Assembly: GCF_009870825.1 (NCBI RefSeq)
Contig: NZ_WTWY01000004.1
Location: 124,001-188,000, forward strand
Origin: Paenibacillus sp. USDA918EY
GTDB taxonomy: Bacteria > Bacillota > Bacilli > Paenibacillales > Paenibacillaceae
Direction: 5' to 3'
Length of the DNA: 64,000 nt
Part shown: positions 10,295 to 18,817 of the stretch, piece after piece
Numbering within the stretch: the first letter of the stretch is position 1
How the letters are laid out: each line of letters opens with the position of its first letter
Made by a program: the position numbers and the translations under genes
The notes under the pieces: model-generated
What the model was told of the DNA's origin: nothing
The model's database searches: none
Seen by the model: only the letters and a program-made list of their open reading frames with translations

Positions 10295-11047
10295 ATGATA
10301 ACGCCGAACCTTGATGACTGCCACCAGCCGGTGGTCGAGCTCGAAAACGTCTCTTTTTCTTACCGGGGGCAGCAGGTCATCTCCGGCTTGAGTTTTTCGG
10401 TGAAGGAAAGGGACTTCGTCGGGATCATCGGTTCCAACGGGGCCGGCAAATCGACGCTGCTCCGGATGATCGTCGGGCTTTTGCCCGCGGGCGCAGGCGA
10501 TATCCGGCTGTTCGGCCAGCCGATCCGCAAATTTAAAGATTGGGAGCGGGTCGGGTACGTTCCGCAAAAAAACGCGTTTAACCCTTTATTCCCGGCCACG
10601 GTGCGCGAGGTCGTCCTGTCGGGCTTGTACAATAACAAGACGCTGTTTCGCAGAGTGAGCAAAAGCCAGCAGCAAAAATGCGACGACGCCATGGAGGTCA
10701 TGGGCATCGAGTCGATCGCCGGCAAAAGGATCGGGGAGCTGTCGGGGGGCCAGCAGCAGCGAGCATTTCTGGCAAGGGCGATGATCAACCATCCGGACCT
10801 GCTCATTTTGGATGAGCCGACCGTCGGCATCGACGCCAAAACCCAGGCCGATTTTTTTGAACTGGTCACGCACATGCACCAGCATCACCATATGACGTTC
10901 CTGATGGTTTCGCATGATATGGGGATGGTGGAAAACTATCTTGGCAAAGAGCCGAAGCAGCAAAACGGCAGCATCCATTTTTACGTCCGGCATTCCCATG
11001 ACGTTCAAAACTGCGAGGTTCCGGATTTGCAGCATTCGCTGTCCTGA
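10295..11047 (+). CDS. znuC: Zinc ABC transporter ATP-binding protein
   Basis: The 250-residue ATPase has Walker A (GSNGAGKST), the ABC signature (LSGGQQQR), Walker B (LLILDEP) and the switch histidine (MVSHD). It powers zinc import with the adjacent binding protein and permease. The ATG at 10295 is chosen because GGTGGAG stands 8 bases upstream. The C-terminal 30 residues after the ABC core are histidine-containing and poorly conserved. Gene spacing of about 50 bases on each side indicates one operon. Confidence 0.93.
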   Translation: MITPNLDDCHQPVVELENVSFSYRGQQVISGLSFSVKERDFVGIIGSNGAGKSTLLRMIVGLLPAGAGDIRLFGQPIRKFKDWERVGYVPQKNAFNPLFPATVREVVLSGLYNNKTLFRRVSKSQQQKCDDAMEVMGIESIAGKRIGELSGGQQQRAFLARAMINHPDLLILDEPTVGIDAKTQADFFELVTHMHQHHHMTFLMVSHDMGMVENYLGKEPKQQNGSIHFYVRHSHDVQNCEVPDLQHSLS

Positions 11048-11087
11048 CCTTGGTCCGCAAGCATTTCGCGAGAAGGAGTCGTTTCTA

Positions 11088-11897
11088 TTGGTTATCGATA
11101 TTTTGCTTAGTGATTTTTTTCAGCGGGCGCTTGTCGGCGGCATTCTGATCGGCATTACCGCTCCGCTTATCGGCATCTTTTTGGTGCTCCGCAGATTGTC
11201 CATGATTGGCGACACGCTGGCGCACGTCACGATTGCGGGAGTGGCGCTCGGGTTTTTGATCGAAGTATACCCGCTTGGTGCGGGTCTGGTTTTTGCGGTT
11301 GTCGCGTCTTTTGCGATCGAAAAGCTTCGAAAAGCCTATAAAAGCTATGCCGAGCTGTCTATTGCCATCATCATGTCCGGCGGCGTCGCGCTGGCTTCTT
11401 TGTTTTTTACGCTCGGGATGGGTTACAATACAGATGTGATGAGTTATTTGTTCGGAAGCATCTATACGCTGGATACGCAGGATTTGTACGTGGTCGGTGC
11501 TGTTACTCTCGTTGTCGTCGCGGTGGTCGCCCTGTTTTTCAAAGAGTTTTTTCTGCTCAGCTTCGAGGAGGACGCCGCAAGCGTCAATGGCCTGCCCGTG
11601 CGTTTCTTGAACATGCTGATCACGGTTTTGACCGCGCTGGTCATCAGTACGGCCATCAAAATCGTGGGCGCGCTGCTCGTCTCGGCTTTGCTGACCATCC
11701 CGGTGGCCATCAGCCTGCTGATCGCCCGCAGCTTCAAATCCTCCGTCATCTTATCCGTGGTCATTTCCGAAATCGCCGTCATTATCGGACTCGTCATCGC
11801 CGGCATTTGGAATTTGGCGCCTGGGGCCACCATCGTGCTCCTGTTGATTCTGATTCTCGTATTAACCATGGCCGGCAAAAAAGGATTATCGGTGTAG
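11088..11897 (+). CDS. znuB: Zinc ABC transporter permease
   Basis: The product is a 269-residue ABC-3 family permease with about eight membrane helices. Typical segments are LIGITAPLIGIFLVLRRLSMIGDTLAHVTIAGVALG and the ALLTIPVAISLLIARSF block. It is the channel of the zinc importer. The start is a TTG at 11088, eight bases after AGAAGGAG; an earlier in-frame start lies inside znuC and lacks a ribosome binding site. Last gene of the zinc operon, though ccdA follows after only 22 bases and may be co-transcribed. Confidence 0.92.
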   Translation: MVIDILLSDFFQRALVGGILIGITAPLIGIFLVLRRLSMIGDTLAHVTIAGVALGFLIEVYPLGAGLVFAVVASFAIEKLRKAYKSYAELSIAIIMSGGVALASLFFTLGMGYNTDVMSYLFGSIYTLDTQDLYVVGAVTLVVVAVVALFFKEFFLLSFEEDAASVNGLPVRFLNMLITVLTALVISTAIKIVGALLVSALLTIPVAISLLIARSFKSSVILSVVISEIAVIIGLVIAGIWNLAPGATIVLLLILILVLTMAGKKGLSV

Positions 11898-11919
11898 AAA
11901 TCGTTTAGGGGGTACGGCC

Positions 11920-12633
11920 TTGTCGAACTTGAACATCGGCATCGCGTTTTTGGCGGGACTGGCTTCCTTTATCTCTCCATGCTGTTTGCCGCTGTATCCG
12001 TCGTATTTGTCCTATATTACGGGCATGTCGGTGCAGCAGCTGAAAACGGAGCAGAACAAGAGGGAAGTCCGGTTCCGGACCATGACGCATACGCTCGCAT
12101 TTATTTTGGGTTTTTCGGTTGTGTTTTACACCCTTGGGGTGAGTGCAGGTTTTTTGGGCAGCTTTTTTTACAACAATCGTGATCTGATTCGTCAGCTTTC
12201 GGCCATTTTAATTATTTTGATGGGACTTTTCCTTATTGGTATCTTTCAGCCGAAATTTCTGATGAAGGACTACAAAATGAATTTGAAATTCAAGCCTGCC
12301 GGATACATAGGTTCATTTATTTTCGGCATCGGGTTTTCCGCCGGATGGTCGCCTTGCGTCGGGCCGATTTTAACTGCAATTATAGGGCTTGCCGCGTCTC
12401 AGCCAGGCTCGTGGTTTACGCTTATTACCGCTTATTCGCTCGGGTTTGCGATCCCGTTTTTCGTGCTTGCGTTTTTTATCGGGTCCACCCGCTGGATCGT
12501 GAAATATTCCGGCATCATGATGAAAATCGGCGGCGCTTTGATGCTGCTGATGGGCGTGCTGCTGTTCACGAACCAAATGACCAAAATTACGATTTGGCTG
12601 CAGGCGATTACGCCTGACTGGATGAAATTCTAG
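11920..12633 (+). CDS. ccdA: CcdA-type thiol-disulphide membrane transporter
   Basis: The 237-residue protein has six membrane helices and the two conserved redox cysteines of CcdA/DsbD transmembrane domains, in FISPCCLPLYPSYLSYI near the N-terminus and GWSPCVGPILTAI in the fourth helix. The family carries reducing power from thioredoxin across the membrane for cytochrome c maturation and, in spore formers, thioredoxin-like StoA. The start is TTG at 11920 after AGGGGGT. There is no cytochrome c maturation gene beside it here. Confidence 0.93.
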   Translation: MSNLNIGIAFLAGLASFISPCCLPLYPSYLSYITGMSVQQLKTEQNKREVRFRTMTHTLAFILGFSVVFYTLGVSAGFLGSFFYNNRDLIRQLSAILIILMGLFLIGIFQPKFLMKDYKMNLKFKPAGYIGSFIFGIGFSAGWSPCVGPILTAIIGLAASQPGSWFTLITAYSLGFAIPFFVLAFFIGSTRWIVKYSGIMMKIGGALMLLMGVLLFTNQMTKITIWLQAITPDWMKF

Positions 12634-12899
12634 GCGAATCGATCGCTCTAAAGCTGAAAGAAAATGGTTGAACATGCGCCTTGCGGGGATTACTCGCAGG
12701 GCGTTTTGGCGTTCGTCCGGATCGGGGACCGGGTTGCCTTTGCTTTTACCTTTTTTTGCATAAAATGGGGAAGCGATTTCAAGGCTGTCCTGGAAAAGAG
12801 AGGTTTCCCGGCAGGACTTGCCAAGTGCTCTCGGAAACATGTATCATTACAAGAGCAGGTGTTTAGTTTCATGCTTAAAAAGAGAAAAGAGGGAAGAAG

Positions 12900-13325
12900 A
12901 TGCCAACGCCCAGCATGGAGGATTATTTGGAGCGCATCTACAAGCTGATTGACGAGAAAGGATATGCTCGCGTTTCGGACATTGCCGAAGGCCTGGAGGT
13001 TCATCCTTCATCCGTAACCAAAATGATTCAGAAACTGGATAAAGACGAGTATCTGATTTACGAGAAGTACCGGGGACTCGTGCTTACCAGTAAAGGCAAA
13101 AAAATGGGAAAACGGCTGGTTGACCGCCATAAACTCCTGGAAGAGTTTTTGACGATGATCGGCGTATCCGATGAGCATATTTACACGGATGTGGAAGGGA
13201 TCGAGCATCATTTGAGCTGGGATTCCATTACCCATATCGAAACGCTTGTAGAATATTTCCGCCGGGATGAGCAGCGTCTTCAGGAATTGCGGAACATTCA
13301 CACTGAATTAGTGGGCGATTCGTAA
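12900..13325 (+). CDS. mntR: Manganese-dependent transcriptional repressor MntR
   Basis: The 141-residue DtxR-family protein matches B. subtilis MntR closely across its length: [32 protein letters not shown] (winged helix), the block from [12 protein letters not shown] to LTSKGKKMG, and the dimerisation domain with IEHHLSW. Metal ligands D8-equivalent (MEDYLE), E and H of DVEGIEHH are present. It represses Mn(II) uptake when manganese is ample; no mntH or mntABCD is in the window. It starts the conserved yqh block that runs downstream. The start ATG follows GAGGGAAGAAG. Confidence 0.97.
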   Translation: MPTPSMEDYLERIYKLIDEKGYARVSDIAEGLEVHPSSVTKMIQKLDKDEYLIYEKYRGLVLTSKGKKMGKRLVDRHKLLEEFLTMIGVSDEHIYTDVEGIEHHLSWDSITHIETLVEYFRRDEQRLQELRNIHTELVGDS

Positions 13326-13328
13326 ACA

Positions 13329-13373
13329 AGGCATCTGTCCCTTCTAAAAAGAGACGGATGCCTCTTCGTTTTT
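13329..13373 (+). terminator. Terminator after mntR
   Basis: AGGCATCTGTCCCTTC pairs with GAGACGGATGCCT (one mismatch) and runs into TTCGTTTTTA directly after the mntR stop. Confidence 0.82.
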
Positions 13374-13466
13374 ATGAGGAAAGCCCTGAAAGCAAAAGGC
13401 GGACGCCGGCCGTTGCGGCGCGGCGCCCCATGCCTGCAAATCTATTATTTTTGGAGGATTCGTAGA

Positions 13467-15056
13467 ATGAGGTTTTGGAAGTTTCAACGATGGATGATTC
13501 TGGCGCTTATATTGATCTTGATGTTACCCGTAACCAACGTTCAAGCAAGAACCTCGACACCGCCGATCACGATTACGCTGGACGGCAATCCCGTCGCCAG
13601 CGACGTCAATCCTTACATCATTCCGAAAATTTATGTGACGATGGTGCCGCTTGGCGTGATCAGCGAAGGCTTGGGAGCGTCCGTCAACTGGGAACAAACG
13701 ACGAAAACGGTCACCATCCTTCAAAACGGCTCGTCCATGTCGCTGACAAACGGCAAAAAAACGGCCACGGTTAACGGCGCGGCGGTTGCGCTGGACGCGT
13801 CCGTCGAAATCAAAAACGGCAGAATCATGGTGCCGCTGCGTTTTATCGGCGAAAATCTGGGGCTGCAGGTGCTTTGGAATCAAGCGGCTCAAAGCATCGC
13901 CTTGATTTCCGGCACATACATACCTGACCCGGCGGAGCCCGGCAACGGCGGCGGGCAGCAGGCGCAAGGCTTGCGCGGGGCATGGATCTCGACCGTAACC
14001 AATCTCGATTGGCCGTCGGCGAAATCCTATGGAAAAGCGGAACAGCAAAAGCAGGAGTTTACCGCGATGCTGGACAAATTGCAATCGACGGGCATCAACG
14101 CCGTGTTCGTCCAGGTGCGCCCTGCAGGAGACGCGTTTTATCCGTCGGATCTGGTGCCATGGTCCAAATATTTGACCGGAACGCAAGGCGCGGATCCCGG
14201 CTATGACCCGCTTGGCTTCATGATTGAAGAAGCGCATAAACGGGGGATGCAATTCCATGCCTGGTTCAATCCGTTCCGTGCAAGCATGGATTCCGCGACA
14301 AACAAACTGGCGGCAAACCATGTGGCGATCCAGCATCCGGACTGGATTGTGAAATCGAACAACCAGCTGATCATCAATCCAGGCATTCCGGAAGCGCGCC
14401 AGCATATTATCGACGTCGTGATGGAGGTCGTCAAAAAATACGACATCGACGGCGTTCATCTGGATGATTATTTCTATCCGACAAGCGGAACCTTTGACGA
14501 CGATGCCGCCTTCAATGCGTACAATGCAACCGGGCTGCCGAAGGCCGACTGGCGGCGCGACAACGTCGACGCGTTCGTCAAGCAGCTCGGACAATCGATC
14601 CACGCGGCCAAACCTTCGGTATCGTTCGGGATCAGCCCGTTTGGCGTATGGCGCAACAAAGCGAAGGATCCGACCGGCTCGGACACGAATGCGGGCATTA
14701 CCGCGTACGATTCCTATTACGCCGACGTCAGAACATGGATTCAGAACCGTTGGATCGATTATGTAGCACCGCAAATTTATTGGAGCATGTCATTCAAAGC
14801 CGCCCAATATGACAAACTGGTCGACTGGTGGGCCCAAGAGGTGGCAGGTACCGGGGTAGATCTTTACATCGGTCATGCGGCCTATAAACTGGGCACGTCG
14901 GAAGCCGGCTGGCAAACCGCCCAGGAAATCATCAACCAGCTGAAATATAACGAGAAATACGGCGAAGTGAAAGGCAGCATCTTTTTTAGAGCCGGCAACC
15001 TGCTGAGCAACCCGCTCGGACTTGTTCCGGCGCTGACCGCTTATTATCAGCAATAA
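13467..15056 (+). CDS. Exported GHL10 (DUF187, YngK-like) glycosidase with a stalk domain
   Basis: The 529-residue protein has a signal peptide (MILALILILMLPVTNVQA), a copper-amine-oxidase-type N-terminal domain (about 35-140: ITLDGNPVASDVNPYI, then MVPLGVISEGLGASVNW and MVPLRFIGENLGLQVLW), a short G/Q linker, and a GHL10 glycosyl-hydrolase-like barrel (about 165-525) with LRGAWISTVTNLDWP, VFVQVRPAGDAFYPSDLVPW, IDGVHLDDYFYP and VAPQIYW. GHL10 proteins are believed to act on cell-wall glycans (B. subtilis YngK), but the substrate is not fixed. The ATG at 13467 follows TTGGAGGA. The gene separates mntR from the yqhO homologue, unlike B. subtilis. Confidence 0.88.
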   Translation: MRFWKFQRWMILALILILMLPVTNVQARTSTPPITITLDGNPVASDVNPYIIPKIYVTMVPLGVISEGLGASVNWEQTTKTVTILQNGSSMSLTNGKKTATVNGAAVALDASVEIKNGRIMVPLRFIGENLGLQVLWNQAAQSIALISGTYIPDPAEPGNGGGQQAQGLRGAWISTVTNLDWPSAKSYGKAEQQKQEFTAMLDKLQSTGINAVFVQVRPAGDAFYPSDLVPWSKYLTGTQGADPGYDPLGFMIEEAHKRGMQFHAWFNPFRASMDSATNKLAANHVAIQHPDWIVKSNNQLIINPGIPEARQHIIDVVMEVVKKYDIDGVHLDDYFYPTSGTFDDDAAFNAYNATGLPKADWRRDNVDAFVKQLGQSIHAAKPSVSFGISPFGVWRNKAKDPTGSDTNAGITAYDSYYADVRTWIQNRWIDYVAPQIYWSMSFKAAQYDKLVDWWAQEVAGTGVDLYIGHAAYKLGTSEAGWQTAQEIINQLKYNEKYGEVKGSIFFRAGNLLSNPLGLVPALTAYYQQ

Positions 15057-15081
15057 TACCATCATATGAAGTCATGAATTG

Positions 15082-15127
15082 AACCCCCGAACTCATACAT
15101 TAGGTTAAATAGATGAGGACGGGGGTT
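15082..15127 (+). terminator. Long hairpin: terminator and possible sequestration of the next ribosome binding site
   Basis: AACCCCCGAACTCAT pairs with ATGAGGACGGGGGTT (mismatched only near the middle) across a 16-base loop. The 3' arm ends in TTTT, so it can stop transcription from the glycosidase gene. The same arm (GAGGACGGGGG) is the only ribosome binding site for the ATG at 15133. Confidence 0.75.
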
Positions 15128-15132
15128 TTCCT

Positions 15133-16056
15133 ATGCTCATTAATGCGGTATTCGAGGGCGGCGGCGTGAAAGGCATTTCGCTGGCAGGCGCCGTCAAAGC
15201 GGCGGAGCAAGCGGGCGTGGTGTTTAACCGGGTTGCCGGCACCTCGTCGGGGTCGATCGTGGCTTCCCTTCTTGCTGCAGGTTTTACGGCTGACGAAATG
15301 AGCGAAATCGTCAAAACGACTCCCTTTGAATCGTTCCTCCATCGAGCCCCCGTTTTCAACATCAAAATTATCGGGCCCGCGGTGCGCCTTTTCCTGAAAA
15401 AAGGGCTTTATTGCGGCGAAGCGCTTGAATATTGGATACATCAAATCTTGCGGTCGAAAGGGATTCGCACGTTTTCGGATCTTCCGGCCGGAAAGCTGAT
15501 GATTATCGCATCGGATATTACGAACGGCAAAATATTGGTCCTTCCGGGCGATTTGGCGAAGCTCGGCATCAACCCGGCGACGTTTGAGGTATCGAAGGCG
15601 ATCCGGATGAGCACCAGCATCCCGTATTTTTTTGATCCGGTCATTTTGCGCATGTGCGGAAAAGCCGCCAGGGGCAAAGCGTTCAAAGACCAGTTCGTCT
15701 ACGTCGTCGACGGCGGGCTGTTAAGCAATCTTCCGCTTTGGCTGTTTGACGACACCCCGGCGGATAGCTCCGGCCAGCCGCCGATCCAAACGATCGGTTT
15801 TCAAATGGTGGGCCGGAGCACGGGGCGCCCGCATGTCATCCGCGGTCCGATCAGCATGCTGACGGCCATGTTCGAGACGATGCTTTCCGCGCACGACGAA
15901 CGATACATCGAGCAGGTAAACCGGTTTCGGACGATCAAAATCCCGACCCTTGGCGTTGGAACGACGCAGTTTCACATCTCGCCGGAAAAAACGGCGGAGC
16001 TGTACGAATCGGGAGTCCAGGCGGGAACGAAATTTTTTGCGAGGTTTAAGGGATGA
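15133..16056 (+). CDS. yqhO: Patatin-like phospholipase (YqhO homologue)
   Basis: The 307-residue protein has all patatin catalytic elements: the oxyanion-hole GGGVKG (about 10-15), the nucleophile elbow GTSSGS (about 36-41), and the DGG motif of the Ser-Asp dyad (VVDGGLLSN). The family hydrolyses acyl ester bonds of lipids and is cytosolic or membrane-peripheral; no signal peptide is present. Position next to yqhP/yqhQ and after mntR matches B. subtilis yqhO. Its translation signal lies inside a hairpin. Confidence 0.93.
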   Translation: MLINAVFEGGGVKGISLAGAVKAAEQAGVVFNRVAGTSSGSIVASLLAAGFTADEMSEIVKTTPFESFLHRAPVFNIKIIGPAVRLFLKKGLYCGEALEYWIHQILRSKGIRTFSDLPAGKLMIIASDITNGKILVLPGDLAKLGINPATFEVSKAIRMSTSIPYFFDPVILRMCGKAARGKAFKDQFVYVVDGGLLSNLPLWLFDDTPADSSGQPPIQTIGFQMVGRSTGRPHVIRGPISMLTAMFETMLSAHDERYIEQVNRFRTIKIPTLGVGTTQFHISPEKTAELYESGVQAGTKFFARFKG

Positions 16057-16122
16057 ACCGGACCATAAAGTAAATACCTTTGGCAGGGCTGATTCGGTAA
16101 TTTGCCGGGCCGGCCAGATCAT

Positions 16123-16165
16123 AAAAAGGCGTTCATCTTCCTAACGGAGGATAAACGCCTTTTTC
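16123..16165. terminator. Bidirectional terminator between yqhO and yqhP
   Basis: AAAAAGGCGTTCATCTTCC pairs with GGAGGATAAACGCCTTTTT (two mismatches), with A and T tracts on both sides, between convergent genes. Confidence 0.9.
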
Positions 16166-16201
16166 GCGCATGAGCTTCTGTCCCGGCAAGGCGGGAGGGA
16201 A

Positions 16202-16522
16202 TCAATGATATTTTGGCTGCTGATCATCGTTTTTGCCTTTGGAGCCTTCGATGACCTGAAAAGGATAATGCTTTCGTTTGCCTGTCGATTGCGATCGCTT
16301 CGCCGCGGCCACCTTTTCCATCGTCCGGGCGGAAGGTTTGATCTTCGGCCTTTTGCGGTAGCGGGCGGGCGGAAATTTGTAAAGCAGAAAAACGATGGCG
16401 ACCACGCCCAGTGGGATGAATATTCTGGGCAGCATGGCAGCATTACGGTCGATGATGTCCCACACGATGCCAAGTACGGCGAGCGCGATGGCGATCCAAA
16501 AGATAAAAGCATGCCTTTTCAT
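16202..16522 (-). CDS. yqhP: Small membrane protein (YqhP-like)
   Basis: The 106-residue protein has two N-terminal membrane helices (HAFIFWIAIALAVLGIVWDII and RIFIPLGVVAIVFLLYKF) followed by a lysine/arginine-rich cytoplasmic tail of about 55 residues. The function is unknown. The name rests on position: it lies between the yqhO and yqhQ homologues and is read in the same direction as yqhQ with an 8-base gap, as in B. subtilis. A ribosome binding site GGATGAGGATAAT precedes the ATG at 16522. Confidence 0.8.
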   Translation of the reverse strand: MKRHAFIFWIAIALAVLGIVWDIIDRNAAMLPRIFIPLGVVAIVFLLYKFPPARYRKRPKIKPSARTMEKVAAAKRSQSTGKRKHYPFQVIEGSKGKNDDQQPKYH

Positions 16523-16529
16523 ATTATCC

Positions 16530-17534
16530 TCATCCTTTCAGGGGATCCAAGACTCCGGTTCTGACAGGCTGGTTCGTTTCAGGCGCTTTTTCCATCTGTG
16601 CGTCTAGCTCAAGCATCCGCTTGAAGGAGGCGATGGAGACCTCCACTTGGTCATCCTTGGGCTCCTTGGTGGTCAAAAGCTGCAGCCACAAGCCGGGATA
16701 ACCCAGATAACGAAGCACCGGCACATCCCTTAAAGCATTGGTCAATTTTAAAAATTCAAAGGAAACGGCGATGACGACGGGGAGCAAAATAATCCGCTGC
16801 AGCACGCGCTGGGTCATAGTATCCCACGGTACAAGGGAGTATATGAGCACGCCCAGGACGATGGTGAGCATCATGAAGCTGCTTCCGCACCGGTAATGGA
16901 GACGGCTGTGCTTCTGCACGTTCTCCACGGTCAGTTCCTCGCCGGCTTCATAGGTGGTAATTACTTTATGCTCCGCGCCGTGGTATTGGAACAAACGCTT
17001 GATGACGGGAGTTTGCGAGATGCCCCACAGGTAAATCAGCAGGAGCAGCAGCTTGATGACTCCTTCGATCAGATTATGCAAAATGTAGTTTTCGAACAGC
17101 GCCCCGAACAGAAATTTTTCTAAAAAAACGGGGAGCAGGGTGAGAACCAGTTTGCCGACCAAAAAGGAGAGAATGCCGACGGCCGAAACGCCGATGATCA
17201 TGCCGAGGCTCCATTTGGATTCTTCCTTCTTCTTCAGCTTTTCGCGTTCTTCGGGCTCCAGCGTATCGTCCGCAAAAGCGTCGGCGGAATAGTTCAGATG
17301 TTTCGTCCCTTTGGCGCTCGAATCTATAATGCTTACGATGCCGCGCAGGAGCGGAATTTTACGCATTTTCCGGATCCAGCTCTTGTCCTGCTTGGGCACT
17401 TCCAAAAAAGTGATTTCCTGATTTTTCCGACGCACGGCTGTCACATTGACATATTTGCCGCCAAACATCACGCCTTCGATGACAGCTTGGCCGCCGTAGC
17501 TGACGGGTTTCGATTGTTGCGACAACCATTTCAC
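16530..17534 (-). CDS. yqhQ: YqhQ family (DUF1385) membrane protein
   Basis: The 334-residue protein shows the DUF1385 hallmarks: YGGQAVIEGVMFGG near the N-terminus, then LLRGIVSIIDSSAKGTKHLNYSA, a central cluster of three or four membrane helices, and the conserved FQYHGAEHKVITTYE followed by RLHYRCGSSFMML, whose His/Cys residues may bind metal. It is widespread in Firmicutes but the biochemical role is not established. It forms a two-gene operon with the small yqhP protein. Confidence 0.93.
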   Translation of the reverse strand: MKWLSQQSKPVSYGGQAVIEGVMFGGKYVNVTAVRRKNQEITFLEVPKQDKSWIRKMRKIPLLRGIVSIIDSSAKGTKHLNYSADAFADDTLEPEEREKLKKKEESKWSLGMIIGVSAVGILSFLVGKLVLTLLPVFLEKFLFGALFENYILHNLIEGVIKLLLLLIYLWGISQTPVIKRLFQYHGAEHKVITTYEAGEELTVENVQKHSRLHYRCGSSFMMLTIVLGVLIYSLVPWDTMTQRVLQRIILLPVVIAVSFEFLKLTNALRDVPVLRYLGYPGLWLQLLTTKEPKDDQVEVSIASFKRMLELDAQMEKAPETNQPVRTGVLDPLKG

Positions 17535-17726
17535 CTTCCCTGGGTTTTGATGGATTCAGGATTTTTAAGCCATCCCGTAATCGGATTCCAACCTTCGAAA
17601 GCGTTCCATCCGCATGAAAGTCGGGTTTTGAATACTACCATTGTATCGAATTTCCGGCTCGATTTCTAGTTGGTTTAGGCTTAAGGGAATTGAACCATAC
17701 TAAGGAAAACAAAAGGAGAGAAGAAG

Positions 17727-18236
17727 ATGACATTTGACGCGTCCGCGATTCGCCAGAAACCGCAGAAGGGACCGACCAACCCGTTTGCATTTTCCGTGGA
17801 GCTGGGCTTTTTCGCGGGATTTGTATGGGGCGCGATCCACTGGCTGTTTCATACGCTGCATTTTACGAAAGTGATTCCGGGATTTCTCGGCAGGCCTTTT
17901 TTTAACGATACGTTTCTGAAAAGCGGAGCGGGGCAGCTCGCAGGGTGGCTTTTTTTCATCGCCCTTTCGGTGATCGCGTCCGTCATATACGGGATGTTGT
18001 TCCGCAAACTGAGGGGGCCTTGGCCGGGGATCGTCTACGGCATCGTATGGTGGTGCGTCATCTTTGCGGCGGCCGGACCGGCGCTCAATATGGTGACTCC
18101 GCTCAATCGGCTCGGCTGGAATTCGATCACAAGCGAATTTTGTCTGTTTTTGCTTTGGGGTTTGTTTATCGGCTACACGGTCGCCTTCGAATTTACGGAT
18201 GAACGCAAGCGGGAACCAAAGCAGGCCAAGGCTTGA
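17727..18236 (+). CDS. yqhR: YqhR-family membrane protein
   Basis: The 169-residue integral membrane protein has four predicted helices (GFFAGFVWGAIHWLFHTLHF, LAGWLFFIALSVIASVIYG, WPGIVYGIVWWCVIFAAAG, LFLLWGLFIGYTVAFEF). Function is unknown. The assignment rests on the family pattern and on its place between divergent yqhQ and aroQ, exactly as in B. subtilis. AAAGGAGAGAAG precedes the ATG. Confidence 0.85.
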   Translation: MTFDASAIRQKPQKGPTNPFAFSVELGFFAGFVWGAIHWLFHTLHFTKVIPGFLGRPFFNDTFLKSGAGQLAGWLFFIALSVIASVIYGMLFRKLRGPWPGIVYGIVWWCVIFAAAGPALNMVTPLNRLGWNSITSEFCLFLLWGLFIGYTVAFEFTDERKREPKQAKA

Positions 18237-18319
18237 ACCATCAAAAAAACTTCTCAAGTAGACATTCCCTATGTTAAAATAGCAGATGGTTATTTGACAG
18301 TAAGGGTGGGAATACCATT

Positions 18320-18772
18320 TTGAGAACCATTTGGGTGATCAACGGACCGAATCTGAACCTGCTTGGTCTTCGGGAGCCCGGCGTATACGGATCCCAGAGC
18401 CTGCAATCGATCGAGGAAGGCTTGCTTAAAAAAGCCGAAACGCTCGGCGTGGCGTTGACGTTTTATCAATCGAACCATGAAGGCGATATCATCGATCGGA
18501 TCCACGGCGCCTTGGGACATGCCGACGGAATCGTCCTGAATCCGGGCGCGCTGACCCATTACAGCTACGCAGTCCGTGACGCCATCAGCTCCGTCCGGAT
18601 CCCGACGGTGGAAGTTCATTTGTCGAACATCCACGCGCGGGAGGCGTTCCGCCATACATCGGTCATTGCGCCGGTGGCTGTCGGACAAATTGCCGGATTC
18701 GGGGCTGTCAGCTACGAGCTTGGATTGATAGCCTTGCTTCGCCACCTGGAAAACGGCGCCGCCGGCGCCTGA
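18320..18772 (+). CDS. aroQ: Type II 3-dehydroquinate dehydratase
   Basis: The 150-residue enzyme catalyses the third step of the shikimate pathway. Family motifs are complete: [18 protein letters not shown] (flexible lid arginine and catalytic tyrosine), [32 protein letters not shown] (catalytic histidine) and the C-terminal [11 protein letters not shown]. It acts as a dodecamer in the cytoplasm. The start is a TTG at 18320 after GGGTGGG. The adjacent peptidase gene begins 45 bases after its stop, as in B. subtilis. Confidence 0.97.
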   Translation: MRTIWVINGPNLNLLGLREPGVYGSQSLQSIEEGLLKKAETLGVALTFYQSNHEGDIIDRIHGALGHADGIVLNPGALTHYSYAVRDAISSVRIPTVEVHLSNIHAREAFRHTSVIAPVAVGQIAGFGAVSYELGLIALLRHLENGAAGA

Positions 18773-18817
18773 CGCCGCCGGGAGACGAAGTTCGTGAATG
18801 AGAGGAGACGAGAACGA

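Noticed and set aside
12664..12948. A 94-codon plus-strand frame between ccdA and mntR
   Set aside because: It runs out of frame into mntR, has no ribosome binding site and no recognisable composition; the region more likely holds the mntR promoter.
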